Shown here: positions 1 through 9,085 of the stretch, piece by piece
Layout of the letters: every line of letters begins with the position of its first letter
Numbering within the stretch: the first letter of the stretch is position 1
Translations under genes and position numbers: made by a program
Assembly (NCBI RefSeq): GCF_024756255.1
Contig: NZ_JANUHB010000002.1
Coordinates: 248,001-312,000, forward strand
DNA length: 64,000 bases
Direction of reading: 5' to 3'
DNA from: Massilia agilis
Lineage (GTDB): Bacteria; Pseudomonadota; Gammaproteobacteria; Burkholderiales; Burkholderiaceae_D
Notes under the pieces: generated by a model
Told to the model about the DNA's origin: nothing
What the model saw: only the letters and a program-made list of their open reading frames with translations
Databases searched by the model: none

Positions 1-1190
1 GTACCTTGCGATTCGAGGAAGGACAGCAGCGCGCTGAAGTTACTGGTCTGGAAGGCCAGGCCGAAAATCGAGCCGGCATTTTCGGCGGCGTTCGACAGCG
101 AGAAGCCGGAACTGGCGCTCAGGCCATTGGCAGTGATCGCCGCCGGCTGGCTGCCGTCGTACGGCAACGGGTTCATGGTGGTGCCCGGCCCGACGAACCC
201 GGTCGACACCCGGTTGGTATGCGAGCTGCGGAACGAGGCGAACGAGGCCCAGTTGATCCCGCTCTGGAACTGGTCGTTCAGCTCCACCTCGAGGATCTTC
301 GCCTCCAGGATCACCTGCCGGTCCACCGACAGCTGGGTCGCCTTCAGGTAGGTGTCGACATTGCGCAGTTCATCGGGCATCGCGCGCACCACCACCACGC
401 CCGACTGCGGGCTGATCACGATGCTGCGTCCGTCTTCCTTGGAGCCGACGATTGCCTGCAGCGCTTCCTTGAGCTCCTTCCAGAAGTCGTTGTTCGTGGC
501 GGTGCTGACCTGGGTGCTGTTGCCTTGTTGCTGGCCGTACTGGCTGTTCGGGTTGTTCGGGTTGTTCGGGTCGGCGTTGTTGTTCAGGTTGTTCTGGTTG
601 TTGTAGTTGCCCTGGCCATTGGAGTTGTTGTTATTGTTGTTGACGTTGGCCACCGTGGTCGACACGACCCGCAGCGTGGACGTGCCCCGGCGCGTCCCCA
701 GCAGGTAGTTCACCTGGAACATCCGCGTCTGCATCGAGGGCGGCCTGACGCTGATGCGGTTGCCTTCGATCTTGTAGTCGTACCCGTACATCTCGCGCAC
801 CGCGTCGAGCGCCTCGACGATGGTCACGTCCTTGAGGTTGGCACTGATGTTGCCCGACACGTCAGGGTGCACCAGCATGTTGAAGCGGGTACCCGCGACG
901 ATGGCGTGGAAGAAGCGCTGGGCCGGCACGTTATTGAAGGTGACGTTGAAGCGCTCCTCCATTGCCGGCCGGGCCTTCGGCAGTTCCTTGGCCAGCGTGG
1001 CGGGTGCAGGCAGCAAGGCGTCGGCGACTGCCGCGTCCACCGTGGCCGGCGCGACCGGAGCTGCCGCAGCCTTGGCCACGTCGGCCTTGATCGCATCGTA
1101 CGTATCATGGCGGGGCGAAGTCTGGCACCCGGCCAGGGCCAGCGCGAGCGCGGCCATGACCACCCCTACTTTGGAAAAATGTATTGGCAT
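1..1190 (-). CDS. mshL: MSHA pilus secretin MshL (3' end beyond window)
   Basis: Outer-membrane secretin of the mannose-sensitive-haemagglutinin-type IVa pilus; it forms the pore through which the pilus passes. 396 codons are visible from ATG at 1190; the C-terminal part of the secretin beta-domain lies left of the window. The N-terminus is a lipoprotein signal with lipobox LAGC near residue 22. Secretin/TonB short N-domain sequence follows (FNVTFNNVPAQRFF, LKDVTIVEALDAV), then an N-domain with an Asn/Gln-rich insert at about residues 180-218, then the start of the secretin domain (VILEAKILEVELN). It begins 19 bp after the mshK stop and is the last visible gene of the operon. Identification is firm from domain order and neighbours. 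Confidence 0.9.
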   Translation of the reverse strand, partial: MPIHFSKVGVVMAALALALAGCQTSPRHDTYDAIKADVAKAAAAPVAPATVDAAVADALLPAPATLAKELPKARPAMEERFNVTFNNVPAQRFFHAIVAGTRFNMLVHPDVSGNISANLKDVTIVEALDAVREMYGYDYKIEGNRISVRPPSMQTRMFQVNYLLGTRRGTSTLRVVSTTVANVNNNNNNSNGQGNYNNQNNLNNNADPNNPNNPNSQYGQQQGNSTQVSTATNNDFWKELKEALQAIVGSKEDGRSIVISPQSGVVVVRAMPDELRNVDTYLKATQLSVDRQVILEAKILEVELNDQFQSGINWASFASFRSSHTNRVSTGFVGPGTTMNPLPYDGSQPAAITANGLSASSGFSLSNAAENAGSIFGLAFQTSNFSALLSFLESQG

Positions 1191-1209
1191 GCGTGCTCTC
1201 GTTCTCGTC

Positions 1210-1584
1210 CTATCTTCGTCGAGCTACGGGCGTAACCGCCCCATCCGTTTCGTCGGCCGTCGTCAGCTTCAGCACCTGATGCTCCTTGCCGCGTACCAGC
1301 TCAACTTCGTTTTGCTTAATGCGCGTCACGCGCGCCCCTTTGTACTGGTCGCCAAGCCGCACAGTGTCACCGTCGATCACCGCCACGTGACGCCCGCCAG
1401 GCTGACGCGAGATGAGCACCGACTGCAACTGCGGCCCGGTCGCTACCGCGCCGGCATCGCCGGCAGTCGACAGGACTGGTGGCCGGGTCGGATCCTGCAG
1501 CGACTGGGCATGGGCAAAAGCCACCACCAGCGACAGGGCGGCGCCAGCGACCAGGTGGCGCGCGAAAATCAGAGCTTCAGCCAT
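1210..1584 (-). CDS. mshK: MSHA biogenesis protein MshK
   Basis: Small periplasmic accessory of the pilus assembly platform, 124 aa. An N-terminal signal peptide (about residues 1-26, ending AFAHA) is followed by the LQDPTRPP motif that is typical of MshK/PilP-like proteins. The rest is a short beta-rich region (LQSVLISRQPGGRHVAVIDG) resembling the GspC/PilP homology fold. It overlaps the end of mshJ by 16 bp, which implies translational coupling, and precedes mshL, the secretin it probably contacts. The family assignment comes from the motif plus gene order; sequence conservation in this family is low. Confidence 0.82.
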   Translation of the reverse strand: MAEALIFARHLVAGAALSLVVAFAHAQSLQDPTRPPVLSTAGDAGAVATGPQLQSVLISRQPGGRHVAVIDGDTVRLGDQYKGARVTRIKQNEVELVRGKEHQVLKLTTADETDGAVTPVARRR

Positions 1585-2354
1585 TTCGAATCCAGGCTCA
1601 GGGTGTACAGCGTCAGGGTCAGGCGCGCAGTCGGGTAGTCCTCGACCTCGAGGCGCGCGCCACCCCAGAACAGCTGGGTCGGCAGGCTCTCCAGCGCGTT
1701 CATGTAATCGATCATGTCGAGATATTGGCCTCGCACCGTGATCTCAACGCCATGGCGGTACAGCAAACTGCCGGGCTTGGGCGCGACCGCGGGCACGCCG
1801 CCGGCCTCCGGCACGGCGCCAGCGCCCGCCTCGGTTGCCTGCTTGATCGCAGCCAGCTTGGTGGCCACTTCGTTTGTGCTGCCGGCCTTCGGTTCGCCTT
1901 TTGCTTCTGCCGGGGCGGCCGGGGATTCGTTCAGCGAGCTGACCGGCAGAGTGCGCATGGAGAGCAGCTGCAAACGGCCGTTCGCGCGCAGGATGGTGTC
2001 CACCAACGGCCCCATCCGCTCCGGCGCCACCAGCCCTTTCTGCATGGCGCGCAGGCTGTCACCCAATCGAGCCGATTCGCTCTTCACCGTCTCCAGACGC
2101 GCGCGCGTGGCCGCGTCCGGATCGCGCTGGTAGGCTTCGATCTTCCGCGCGATCTCGTCATTCATGCCATCGAGGTTGTTCTGCTGCTGGCTGATCTGCG
2201 CGCGCAGGGCCAGCTCCTTGCGAAACACCGGGCCCAACACGGTAAAGTAAGCCAACGACACGATCACCGTGGCCGCCGCCGCGAACAGCAGGACGCGCTC
2301 GCGCAGCGACAGCGCATCGATCCGCGCGGCGAATTTCTGCCACTGTTGCTTCAT
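1569..2354 (-). CDS. mshJ: MSHA biogenesis protein MshJ (PilO/GspM-like)
   Basis: Inner-membrane component of the pilus alignment subcomplex, 261 aa. The start is the ATG at 2354, inside an ATGA overlap with the preceding gene. A short cytoplasmic segment (MKQQWQKFAARIDAL) is followed by one membrane span at about residues 23-42 and a coiled-coil region. A periplasmic ferredoxin-like domain of the GspM/PilO type follows, with the typical end YMNALESLPTQLFWGGARLE. A longer reading frame extends upstream but runs inside the previous gene and was not used. Together with the PilM-like and PilN-like products upstream it matches the PilMNO module. Confidence 0.85.
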   Translation of the reverse strand: MKQQWQKFAARIDALSLRERVLLFAAAATVIVSLAYFTVLGPVFRKELALRAQISQQQNNLDGMNDEIARKIEAYQRDPDAATRARLETVKSESARLGDSLRAMQKGLVAPERMGPLVDTILRANGRLQLLSMRTLPVSSLNESPAAPAEAKGEPKAGSTNEVATKLAAIKQATEAGAGAVPEAGGVPAVAPKPGSLLYRHGVEITVRGQYLDMIDYMNALESLPTQLFWGGARLEVEDYPTARLTLTLYTLSLDSKWLKL

Positions 2355-2995
2355 GACTGAGCCCCTTCCGGCTTGGACTGCAGGCTGAATTCGACGTACT
2401 GCCCCGCAGTGGCGCTCGGTTTGCCGTCCTTGCCTTGCGCGCTGGACGATGGCTGACTGATCTGCAAGCTGCCAAACGATTTGCCCTGCATGATCTTCTC
2501 GCGCGTAAGGCGGCCAAGGAAGCCAGGCAGCAGCGCAGCGTCGACCGCGCGCCCGCGCACGCCAATGTCGCACCCGGCCCCGGTGATGGCCAGCCCGGTC
2601 AGCCACAGGCCATCCACACGCTGGCGCGCCAGGGCGCGGAAGTATTCGGAGTACCCCGTAGCATTACCAAGTTCGCCGCGATCGATCACGTCGGCAATGC
2701 GCTTGAGTGCAGCCAGTTGGCCTTCTGCCTCGGCCAGCTCAGTTTCGAGTGGGGCACTCTTCTGGCGCGGCGCAAATTCGACCGCTACCAGTGCGAGCTG
2801 GGCCTTCTCTTTCTCGACCTTGCGGGCCCCGGCATCTGCCTGATGCTGCAGCTGCGCCGCATGCCTGCTGCCATACCCGGCCAGCAGCGCCACGCCAAGC
2901 ACCAGCAGGGCCAGCGCCTGCGCCATCGCAGCGGCCCCGAATGCCTTGCGCTTTTCCTGGAACGCCGGGTTGAACAGGTTGATCTGCTGGCTCAT
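2351..2995 (-). CDS. PilN-like MSHA biogenesis protein
   Basis: 214-aa bitopic membrane protein of the pilus inner-membrane platform. It opens with MSQQINLFNPAFQ, the signature INLF/LNL-type N-terminus by which PilN binds the PilM-like ATPase-fold protein. A membrane helix follows at about residues 24-41, then a coiled coil and a periplasmic domain (VDGLWLTGLAITGAG). It overlaps the upstream mshI by 4 bp (ATGA) and the downstream mshJ by 4 bp, so it is translationally coupled on both sides. In some msh loci the equivalent gene is called mshI2; I leave the symbol blank because naming varies. Confidence 0.82.
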   Translation of the reverse strand: MSQQINLFNPAFQEKRKAFGAAAMAQALALLVLGVALLAGYGSRHAAQLQHQADAGARKVEKEKAQLALVAVEFAPRQKSAPLETELAEAEGQLAALKRIADVIDRGELGNATGYSEYFRALARQRVDGLWLTGLAITGAGCDIGVRGRAVDAALLPGFLGRLTREKIMQGKSFGSLQISQPSSSAQGKDGKPSATAGQYVEFSLQSKPEGAQS

Positions 2996-3930
2996 TTCGG
3001 CTGTTCCTCATTGCGCAGCGCGGCACCGAGCACCAGGAAGAATCGTTGCTGCTGAGCATTGTCGGCAAGCTCCGGAACGCGCTCCAGATCGAACAGGCTG
3101 GCCAGGTCGAGCGTCTCGACCGGGGTGTAGAGGTTGCTCGACAAATATTCGTCGAGGCCGGTGACTGGACTTGGGCCCAGCACCAGTTTGGATACGCTGA
3201 TGAACGAAAACTGGCGCTCAAAATTGTCCAGCGACCGTTGCAGCTCAAGCGCGATGCGGTCGAAGTGCTGATGGCGCCGGTCGTGGTCCGCATCGACAAG
3301 GTTGGCAAGCGGAATATCGATCCGGCGCGACAGGTAGAGTTCACCGCCATAGGTCACGGTAAACAGGCCGCCGTCATCGTCCAGCGACAGCATCGCCAGG
3401 CCTCGCCCGTCGGGCTCAAGTAGTGCAGCAAGATTGCGCTGGGCCATCTCAGGGATGTCGATGGCCGTCAAACCGGCTTTCGCGTCCGCAAACAGTTTCT
3501 GCCGAGCGGCAATGACGGTATTGCGCGCGGCGACCACGAACAGGATGCGCTGCCGCGCTCCCGCTTGCGCGCCCAACGGAATGTCGAGCACGTCGATGGT
3601 CGCGTCGGCTGGCGGAAAATCGAGCAAGTCCTTGAGGCGCCAACGGACCGCGGTCTTGAGCTCATTGGCGGGCACGTTGGGTGCGTCAACGGTGAGCAGC
3701 TGGTACTCTCCCGCGGCAAGCAATGTCGAGCAGCGATAGCTGGGGGCACGCAATTCCTTGGCTGCTCTTTCAACATCGTCGGGACCGACCTCGCCGGGCA
3801 GGAAGACCGCCAGGGCTACCGCGCGTTTTCCTGCGGCGGATGGAGCGACGCTGGCGGCAATAATGCCGTCAGTCCGTAGCGCTATAGCAAGCCAGCTGTT
3901 GCTTTTAGTCTTGCGTTTGAATAAGCCCAT
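2992..3930 (-). CDS. mshI: MSHA biogenesis protein MshI (PilM-like actin fold)
   Basis: Cytoplasmic PilM-like component of the pilus machine, 312 aa, which would bind the N-terminus of the PilN-like product of the next gene. The protein begins with a basic segment MGLFKRKTKS, then LAIALRTDGIIAASV, the first beta-hairpin of the actin-like fold. A later ELKTAVRWRLKDLLDFP stretch is characteristic of MshI/PilM, and FDRIALELQRSLDNFERQ occurs near residue 225. It begins a second block of the operon after a 133-bp AT-rich gap that carries a TATAAT-like element, so it may have its own promoter. Confidence 0.85.
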   Translation of the reverse strand: MGLFKRKTKSNSWLAIALRTDGIIAASVAPSAAGKRAVALAVFLPGEVGPDDVERAAKELRAPSYRCSTLLAAGEYQLLTVDAPNVPANELKTAVRWRLKDLLDFPPADATIDVLDIPLGAQAGARQRILFVVAARNTVIAARQKLFADAKAGLTAIDIPEMAQRNLAALLEPDGRGLAMLSLDDDGGLFTVTYGGELYLSRRIDIPLANLVDADHDRRHQHFDRIALELQRSLDNFERQFSFISVSKLVLGPSPVTGLDEYLSSNLYTPVETLDLASLFDLERVPELADNAQQQRFFLVLGAALRNEEQPK

Positions 3931-3972
3931 GCGTAGTGAAGCGGGAACTAAACTTCGTTCTGTAGAGCCTTG

Positions 3973-3978
3973 ATTATA
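3973..3978 (-). promoter_or_regulatory. Possible -10 element upstream of mshI
   Basis: On the minus strand a perfect TATAAT hexamer lies about 42 bp upstream of the mshI start, inside the only AT-rich stretch (3931-4063) of the otherwise compact msh operon. No convincing -35 box lies 16-18 bp further upstream, so this is only a candidate internal promoter that could express mshI to mshL separately from the pilin genes. Confidence 0.35.
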
Positions 3979-4063
3979 TTCAAGAGTGAGGGCTGGCTTT
4001 ACGGAAATTTAGTATTCCGGATGAAAATAGTCACCTTTCGTTTCCGCTTGGAAAGCCTTGTCG

Positions 4064-7000
4064 CTAATAAACCTCACGAATGTAAATTAGCCGGCTCTTG
4101 TAGACACCAAACACCACTTTCCCGGTCGTGCTGGGCAGCCACGGCGCGAGTGCTGCATCCATCGTCACAGACGCACTTCCAGCATTGCCCGCGCCGGCGG
4201 CCTTGAGCCAGAACGTGGCCTGCCCACCCTCGGCCAGCTGCAGCCACGTTCCTGAGGGCAGACTCTGCAAGGCGAACGCACCGCAGGTACTGTCGTCTAC
4301 CGTGCCGCCGCCTGGCAGCTTCTTCTTACAGCTACTAAAGTATGGGATGTTTTTGACCTGGCTTGTATTGTCGTTGGGATTGTTGTCCCACGACGTTCCG
4401 GTCCAGTACTGGCCATACACATGCAGGGGCAGCTTCAACAGTTCTGAACCGTTGGAGTTGGCGACCAACAGGCGACCTGCGACAACTTGCACGCCCCCCT
4501 CTTTCGACAAGCCGCCTGCCCCGCGATTTGAGGTGACAGTTTTCTCGACATAATAATCTGGCGCCGCGGCGGCCACGCGCTTGAACTTGGCGGTGGCGCG
4601 CACATAGGCGGAGGTCGGCGCGGTCCAGGCAGCACGCGCCTGGCCAGTGACATAAGGCACCGCCAGCTTGAACGACGGAGCGGAGGTAGACAACGATGTC
4701 GCGCTCGAGGGCAGCGTGTTGGCGGCGAGCGTGCCCGCCGTGATGCCAGTTGGGCCCGGGGCGCTGTATGGATCGAGCGTGATTGTGAACGCCGGTATGC
4801 TGGCCATCTGGGCCGTCTTGTCGGTGCCTGCAGCATTGAATGCACGCACGTCCACCTGGAACGGCTGGGCCGAATAGGCCGCGGTGCCGATGGCGCGGTC
4901 CTCACCGCCTGCAAGCTTGCCGGTCGGGCATTGCATACGCGGCAGGCAGGTCATCCGACCGGTTGCTACCGTCGTGAAATAGGCGGGATAGAAGTAGCCC
5001 ACGGTCCTCGTCGTATAGGTCGCGCCCGGCACGAAATGGCCGAAATAGGTCCCCGTTCCCCAGCCCTGCCCGGGCTGCCCGGAGATGGTCGCGGCCAGGT
5101 CGACACTACCGAGATCAGTATAGGTGACCGTGCCAGTATAGACGCCGCCTGCCGGCCCGGTGAAGGTGGCGCTGATCTTGCTCGGATCGGGGCCGAGCGC
5201 CACGCTCACCGGGCCGTAAGGAGCCGCTTCGTGCCCGAAATTCGGCGGAAAATTGCCGTCGGCGTCCGCCACCTTGATGGCGACACTGAACGGCTCGCCC
5301 GCCATCGAGAACGGCTGCCCACCGCCCGGATTGTCGCCGTTTTCGTTGATGTTGGTGATCGATACATAGCTCACCTGCGGATAGGATACAAACCTGGCCG
5401 AGCCATTCCTCCCATTATTTTCCTGCACATCCAGTTGAATGATGCCCACGTCCGGATACTTGAATTGCCCGATATATGCCGACGGGGTCTTGCCGAACGC
5501 CGCACTGAAGTAGCCCGTCCATTGCGCATAGGTGTTGACCGTGCCGGAATAACACGAATTCAGCGTCAAGGTCGTTGAAGTGGTCAAGGTCGCGACCTTG
5601 CCGTTGGCGCTGGTCGGGTTCACGCAACCAAGCGCAAAGCGCAGTGACTTGTTGCTGCTATTGGACTGCGATACCGCATAGCCACCGGATTGCAGAGTCA
5701 CCCACAATGGTTGTAATGTGGCCGCGAGCAGCGGACCGACAAACCGGGGACAAGTGGTCGAATCGCCAATCCGCGCACCGTCGGGACAGGCCTTGGTGGT
5801 GAACACATATTCGGCACCGATCAAGGTCGAATCGGTCGAATCATCGAACGCGGTGTTATTGGCCTGCGTATTGTCGAATCGACTGGGGCTGGTCGCGACC
5901 GAGGCTTCGTTGTGAAAGCTGGTTGTGCCTGAGGCATCCACCTGCGCGCTCACCGTGAGCGGCGGTAATGTTTGCCCGTTCGCGACTGTTCCGTTGTACT
6001 GGCAGGTGATCGTGTTTCCGGAGGCGCTGCAGGTCCAGTTCGTACCGGACGCGTACTGCAAGACCATGCCGACGGGCAGCTTGTCGACGACCGTGATCGG
6101 ACCGCCATCCTCATAGGGGCCGTTGTTGGTGACGGTGAGCGTGTAGTTGACGATCGCCCCGGGCGATGGATCGCCAGTGCGCACCATCGTGAGCGCCAGG
6201 TCCGCCACCGGAATGTTCGGCACCGCGACGATCTCCGCGCTCAGCCAGACCAGGTCCTGGACCGATGAGTACACGGTCGTGGCCTTGGTATCGCCGGCCT
6301 GGATGATCGGCGCCCCAATCGTGTACGCGTCGAAGTCGATGCCCCACGAGGCCGGATCGTTGTTGATGCTGCTCTTGGAATTGAACTGGTTATTCGCCGG
6401 ATTGATCGGTAAGCCGTTAACCAAGGTCGGATCGCTCAGCACGGTACCGTTGAACTTGAGGTTTTCGCCGGGCCCGCTCAAGGTGTCGTCGCCCTCCCAG
6501 GTAATGTGCCCGATGCGCGCAGTATTGTTGTTCAGCGGAGACGGCACCGTAAAATTGGTCAAGTCCAGGGTAAAGCTGGGCTGCTCTGGCGAGTGCGTGT
6601 ACCGGAACCCTTCGTACAGGTTCAAGACGCGGAACGGTACGTCGGGGTGGGAATAGATCACCAGCAGGGCAAAGCCACCGAGCACGCCCTCCACCGAGCA
6701 ATAGGCCGAGCTGGTACTGATGGTCAAACCGGAGAACGTATAAGTGCCATTGCCCTTGACCAAGCTCGTGACGTCGGCGACGCCACTGAAGTAGGCATTG
6801 CCGTTGCCGGGAAAAGTCGCGGAATAGGTGCGGTCGGCGTGGATGGGCTGTCCCTGGAAGCTGACATCCTGGTCCAAGTAACCGGAGCCCGCCCAGTAGA
6901 GGTAGGCTGCGACAACGGTGGCGCCTTGGGGCACGCCCGTCAGCGTCTTGCTCAGCGTGTCCGTACTGCGCCGCACCGCGCACGTGGAGCTGCCGGTACC

Positions 7001-7162
7001 GCCACTGGTACGCATAGTCGCCGTTGTGCCGGTGAAGTCGAGGTTACCGGCCAGGCTGGAGCGGAGCGTCACATTCTGGCCGGACGCGCACGGCGCCAGT
7101 GTGGCCAAGGCAAGTGCGAATGCGACGGCCATCCATGCACGCAAGCGCCGGAGCCAACTCAT
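4064..7162 (-). CDS. mshQ: MshQ-like surface protein with DUF11 and DUF6701 regions
   Basis: Large exported protein at the distal end of the pilin half of the msh operon, 1032 aa from the ATG at 7162, which overlaps mshP by 4 bp. A signal peptide (residues 1-28, ending CASGQ) leads. A DUF11-type Ig-like repeat lies at about 317-420 (VADLALTMVRTGDPSPG). The C-terminal half (about 470-1032) matches the conserved MshQ/DUF6701 region: PLWVTLQS, ANSNGSELLKLPLHVYGQYW, and the ending FGVYKSRLIYIREVY. In other msh loci MshQ sits in the same place and is proposed to be a minor, tip-associated or adhesive component. The exact role is not visible from sequence. Confidence 0.85.
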   Translation of the reverse strand: MSWLRRLRAWMAVAFALALATLAPCASGQNVTLRSSLAGNLDFTGTTATMRTSGGTGSSTCAVRRSTDTLSKTLTGVPQGATVVAAYLYWAGSGYLDQDVSFQGQPIHADRTYSATFPGNGNAYFSGVADVTSLVKGNGTYTFSGLTISTSSAYCSVEGVLGGFALLVIYSHPDVPFRVLNLYEGFRYTHSPEQPSFTLDLTNFTVPSPLNNNTARIGHITWEGDDTLSGPGENLKFNGTVLSDPTLVNGLPINPANNQFNSKSSINNDPASWGIDFDAYTIGAPIIQAGDTKATTVYSSVQDLVWLSAEIVAVPNIPVADLALTMVRTGDPSPGAIVNYTLTVTNNGPYEDGGPITVVDKLPVGMVLQYASGTNWTCSASGNTITCQYNGTVANGQTLPPLTVSAQVDASGTTSFHNEASVATSPSRFDNTQANNTAFDDSTDSTLIGAEYVFTTKACPDGARIGDSTTCPRFVGPLLAATLQPLWVTLQSGGYAVSQSNSSNKSLRFALGCVNPTSANGKVATLTTSTTLTLNSCYSGTVNTYAQWTGYFSAAFGKTPSAYIGQFKYPDVGIIQLDVQENNGRNGSARFVSYPQVSYVSITNINENGDNPGGGQPFSMAGEPFSVAIKVADADGNFPPNFGHEAAPYGPVSVALGPDPSKISATFTGPAGGVYTGTVTYTDLGSVDLAATISGQPGQGWGTGTYFGHFVPGATYTTRTVGYFYPAYFTTVATGRMTCLPRMQCPTGKLAGGEDRAIGTAAYSAQPFQVDVRAFNAAGTDKTAQMASIPAFTITLDPYSAPGPTGITAGTLAANTLPSSATSLSTSAPSFKLAVPYVTGQARAAWTAPTSAYVRATAKFKRVAAAAPDYYVEKTVTSNRGAGGLSKEGGVQVVAGRLLVANSNGSELLKLPLHVYGQYWTGTSWDNNPNDNTSQVKNIPYFSSCKKKLPGGGTVDDSTCGAFALQSLPSGTWLQLAEGGQATFWLKAAGAGNAGSASVTMDAALAPWLPSTTGKVVFGVYKSRLIYIREVY

Positions 7163-7608
7163 ATCTGCACCTCCATTTCGCGCGCCACGTAATCGGCGTT
7201 GCTGGGGTTGTCGTTGGGGCAGTTGCCGTCGGCAGCGGGTTCGGAACAGGCCCACGCGTGGATCACCCAGCGCGCCAACGGGTCCTCGTCGTTGCCGAGT
7301 TGCTCGCAGGTGACGCTAACGGTGAAACCAGACAACGAAGTGCCGGGAGGCAGGCCGAACGACGTCTTCGCCTTCACGCAGCTGCTGGCAATCTGCTGCT
7401 GGTACAGTCCCCATTCAATGCCCGCCCGGGCCGCCTGGTACGCGCGTGCGCCCTGCTCGTCCAGCGCCGAAGCGGATTGCTGGGATGTAAACACAGTGAT
7501 CATCGCAACGCCCAGCCCGGCCAGCACGACCAACAGGAAGATTGCGGTCACGATGCCGACCCCGGCGCTGCGCCGGGCACGACGGAAAATGTCAGAGTCT
7601 CGGTTCAT
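7159..7608 (-). CDS. mshP: MSHA minor pilin-like protein MshP
   Basis: 149-aa membrane-anchored pilus accessory. The start is the ATG at 7608, in an ATGA overlap with mshO. A short basic segment (RRARRSAGVG) leads into a hydrophobic helix at about residues 15-36. MshP resembles PilX-type minor components in which the prepilin leader is degenerate: the usual GFTLIE is replaced by GVGIVTA. ARAGIEWGLYQ near residue 55 is typical of the PilX/MshP group. Four cysteines follow in the C-terminal part. It sits between mshO and mshQ as in other msh operons. Confidence 0.83.
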   Translation of the reverse strand: MNRDSDIFRRARRSAGVGIVTAIFLLVVLAGLGVAMITVFTSQQSASALDEQGARAYQAARAGIEWGLYQQQIASSCVKAKTSFGLPPGTSLSGFTVSVTCEQLGNDEDPLARWVIHAWACSEPAADGNCPNDNPSNADYVAREMEVQI

Positions 7609-8513
7609 GGCGTATTGTCCACGTGTACCTGATGCACAAGACGGATCGGCGGATCGGCCGTGTTGCGCGATCTGAGCGGCAGCGACACGACAACAAGGCC
7701 GTTGCGCTCTCCGGCAACCCGGCCGGTGTAGCGGAAAAGGTTGTCGCAACTATCCACGCGCTCGGCCAAGATGGCACTCCTGGTACCGCTGCCAGACGGC
7801 GGGTCGGGCTGGTTCCGGGCAATCCCGTAGCCCCAGTAGCGCTTGAGCACCCGGACGTCACCTTGTAACTCGCAGCGATAAGTGACCGGGCCAGTGACCA
7901 CCTGGAACCGGTGGTTGGGCGACGGCATCGGCGGATTTTGCGCAACGAATGGATTGTTGGCGATCCGAATCCTGGTGCCCGCCGCGTCCGTCGTGACATC
8001 GGTAATCTGGGCAATATTGATTCCGGCGGAGTCGCTTTCGTTGAGCCGGTAGGCGTCGGCTGGATCGTAACCGGCACCCAAGTTGTAGACAACGACGTAG
8101 TTGCCCACGGCCAAGCGCCCGATCATGCTCGGCATGGGGTTCGCGACAGTGAACCAGACAGAAGTGCTGCTCGGATTGCCGAAGTTTAGCGCGAACTTGT
8201 TGTTTGCAGGATCATCAGCGCCATCGTCGGCCGCGAGATAGCGCCCGCCGGTGCTGGTCTGCAGGAATTCAATCTCATGACCATCCGCGGGCACCCGGAT
8301 ACTGTTTGGCAAGGCAAGGCGCAGGTCGCGCGCGATCCGGCGCAGCGCCAGGTCGGCCTCGTCAGCCAGTTCGGCCCGCCCCACGCTCTCGACATATCCT
8401 TGCATCGGCATGCGGATGAACACTGCCACCACGCCCGCGATGATCCCGATGATCACGATGACGACGATCGCCTCAACCAGGGTGAATCCGCGCGGCCGAT
8501 CGAACTTTTTCAT
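7605..8513 (-). CDS. mshO: MSHA minor pilin MshO
   Basis: 302-aa class III-type prepilin. The leader MKKFDRPRG is followed by the cleavage/methylation motif FTLVEA and a hydrophobic N-helix (IVVIVIIGIIAGVVAVFI). I chose the ATG at 8513 because a GAGG lies 6 bp upstream; an ATG at 8525 that overlaps the mshD stop is possible. The segment after the helix (QGYVESVGRAELADEADLAL) is typical of MshO. The C-terminal domain is a pilin-like beta region. It is part of the minor pilin set mshC-D-O-P, expected to prime pilus assembly, and would be processed by a prepilin peptidase not present in this window. Confidence 0.86.
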   Translation of the reverse strand: MKKFDRPRGFTLVEAIVVIVIIGIIAGVVAVFIRMPMQGYVESVGRAELADEADLALRRIARDLRLALPNSIRVPADGHEIEFLQTSTGGRYLAADDGADDPANNKFALNFGNPSSTSVWFTVANPMPSMIGRLAVGNYVVVYNLGAGYDPADAYRLNESDSAGINIAQITDVTTDAAGTRIRIANNPFVAQNPPMPSPNHRFQVVTGPVTYRCELQGDVRVLKRYWGYGIARNQPDPPSGSGTRSAILAERVDSCDNLFRYTGRVAGERNGLVVVSLPLRSRNTADPPIRLVHQVHVDNTP

Positions 8514-8521
8514 GGGCAACC

Positions 8522-9085
8522 TCATTGCACTTGCGGCGCATAGCGCGTGCGATACCCGTCCAGTCGTACCGATTGGCCGTTGTCATACGTGACCGTGATG
8601 CTGATGCGCAGCACGTTGGGGTCATCCTGCGTGTTCCCAGCGATTCCGCCGAGGTTCTCCGGCACGATTTGAAGGCTGGCCGAATAGCCGGCCAGTCCCA
8701 TGTCGTCGCCATTCACGTCCACCAGCTTGCCGCTGGCGTCGTTGAAGGGTGTGGCCGAGCCGGCGTAATCGTTCACGTTGTTGAACGGCCGGCTCTCGCC
8801 CTCGGGGCCGAACTTCTCTGGAACCTTGCACTCAGCCACGGAAGTGGCCAGTTCGGCGCCCTCCGAATTGGGGTCGCAGTAGGTGAAATCGGCAAGCTCT
8901 ACTTCCTCCAGCAGCGCCTCCGCGAGCAGCAAGGCCTGCTTGCGGCGCAGCGGATCCGCAGCATGTTTGGTCGTGAAGGTGAGCACGCCGAGGACGCCGG
9001 CCACCGCAATGCTGACGATGACGATGAACAACACCAGCTCAACCAGGGTAACGCCGCGCGCGCGGCGGGCCTTTCTAGTGTACAT
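8522..9085 (-). CDS. mshD: MSHA minor pilin MshD
   Basis: 187-aa minor prepilin. The start is set at the ATG at 9085, which overlaps the mshC end by 11 bp; a TTG at 9103 would add six residues. The basic leader MYTRKARRARG precedes VTLVEL and a hydrophobic helix, a normal prepilin cleavage site. QALLLAEALLEEVELADF after the helix is the usual MshD/GspI-like region, and TYCDP with a second cysteine downstream could form a disulfide. Its position between mshC and mshO is conserved. Confidence 0.85.
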   Translation of the reverse strand: MYTRKARRARGVTLVELVLFIVIVSIAVAGVLGVLTFTTKHAADPLRRKQALLLAEALLEEVELADFTYCDPNSEGAELATSVAECKVPEKFGPEGESRPFNNVNDYAGSATPFNDASGKLVDVNGDDMGLAGYSASLQIVPENLGGIAGNTQDDPNVLRISITVTYDNGQSVRLDGYRTRYAPQVQ

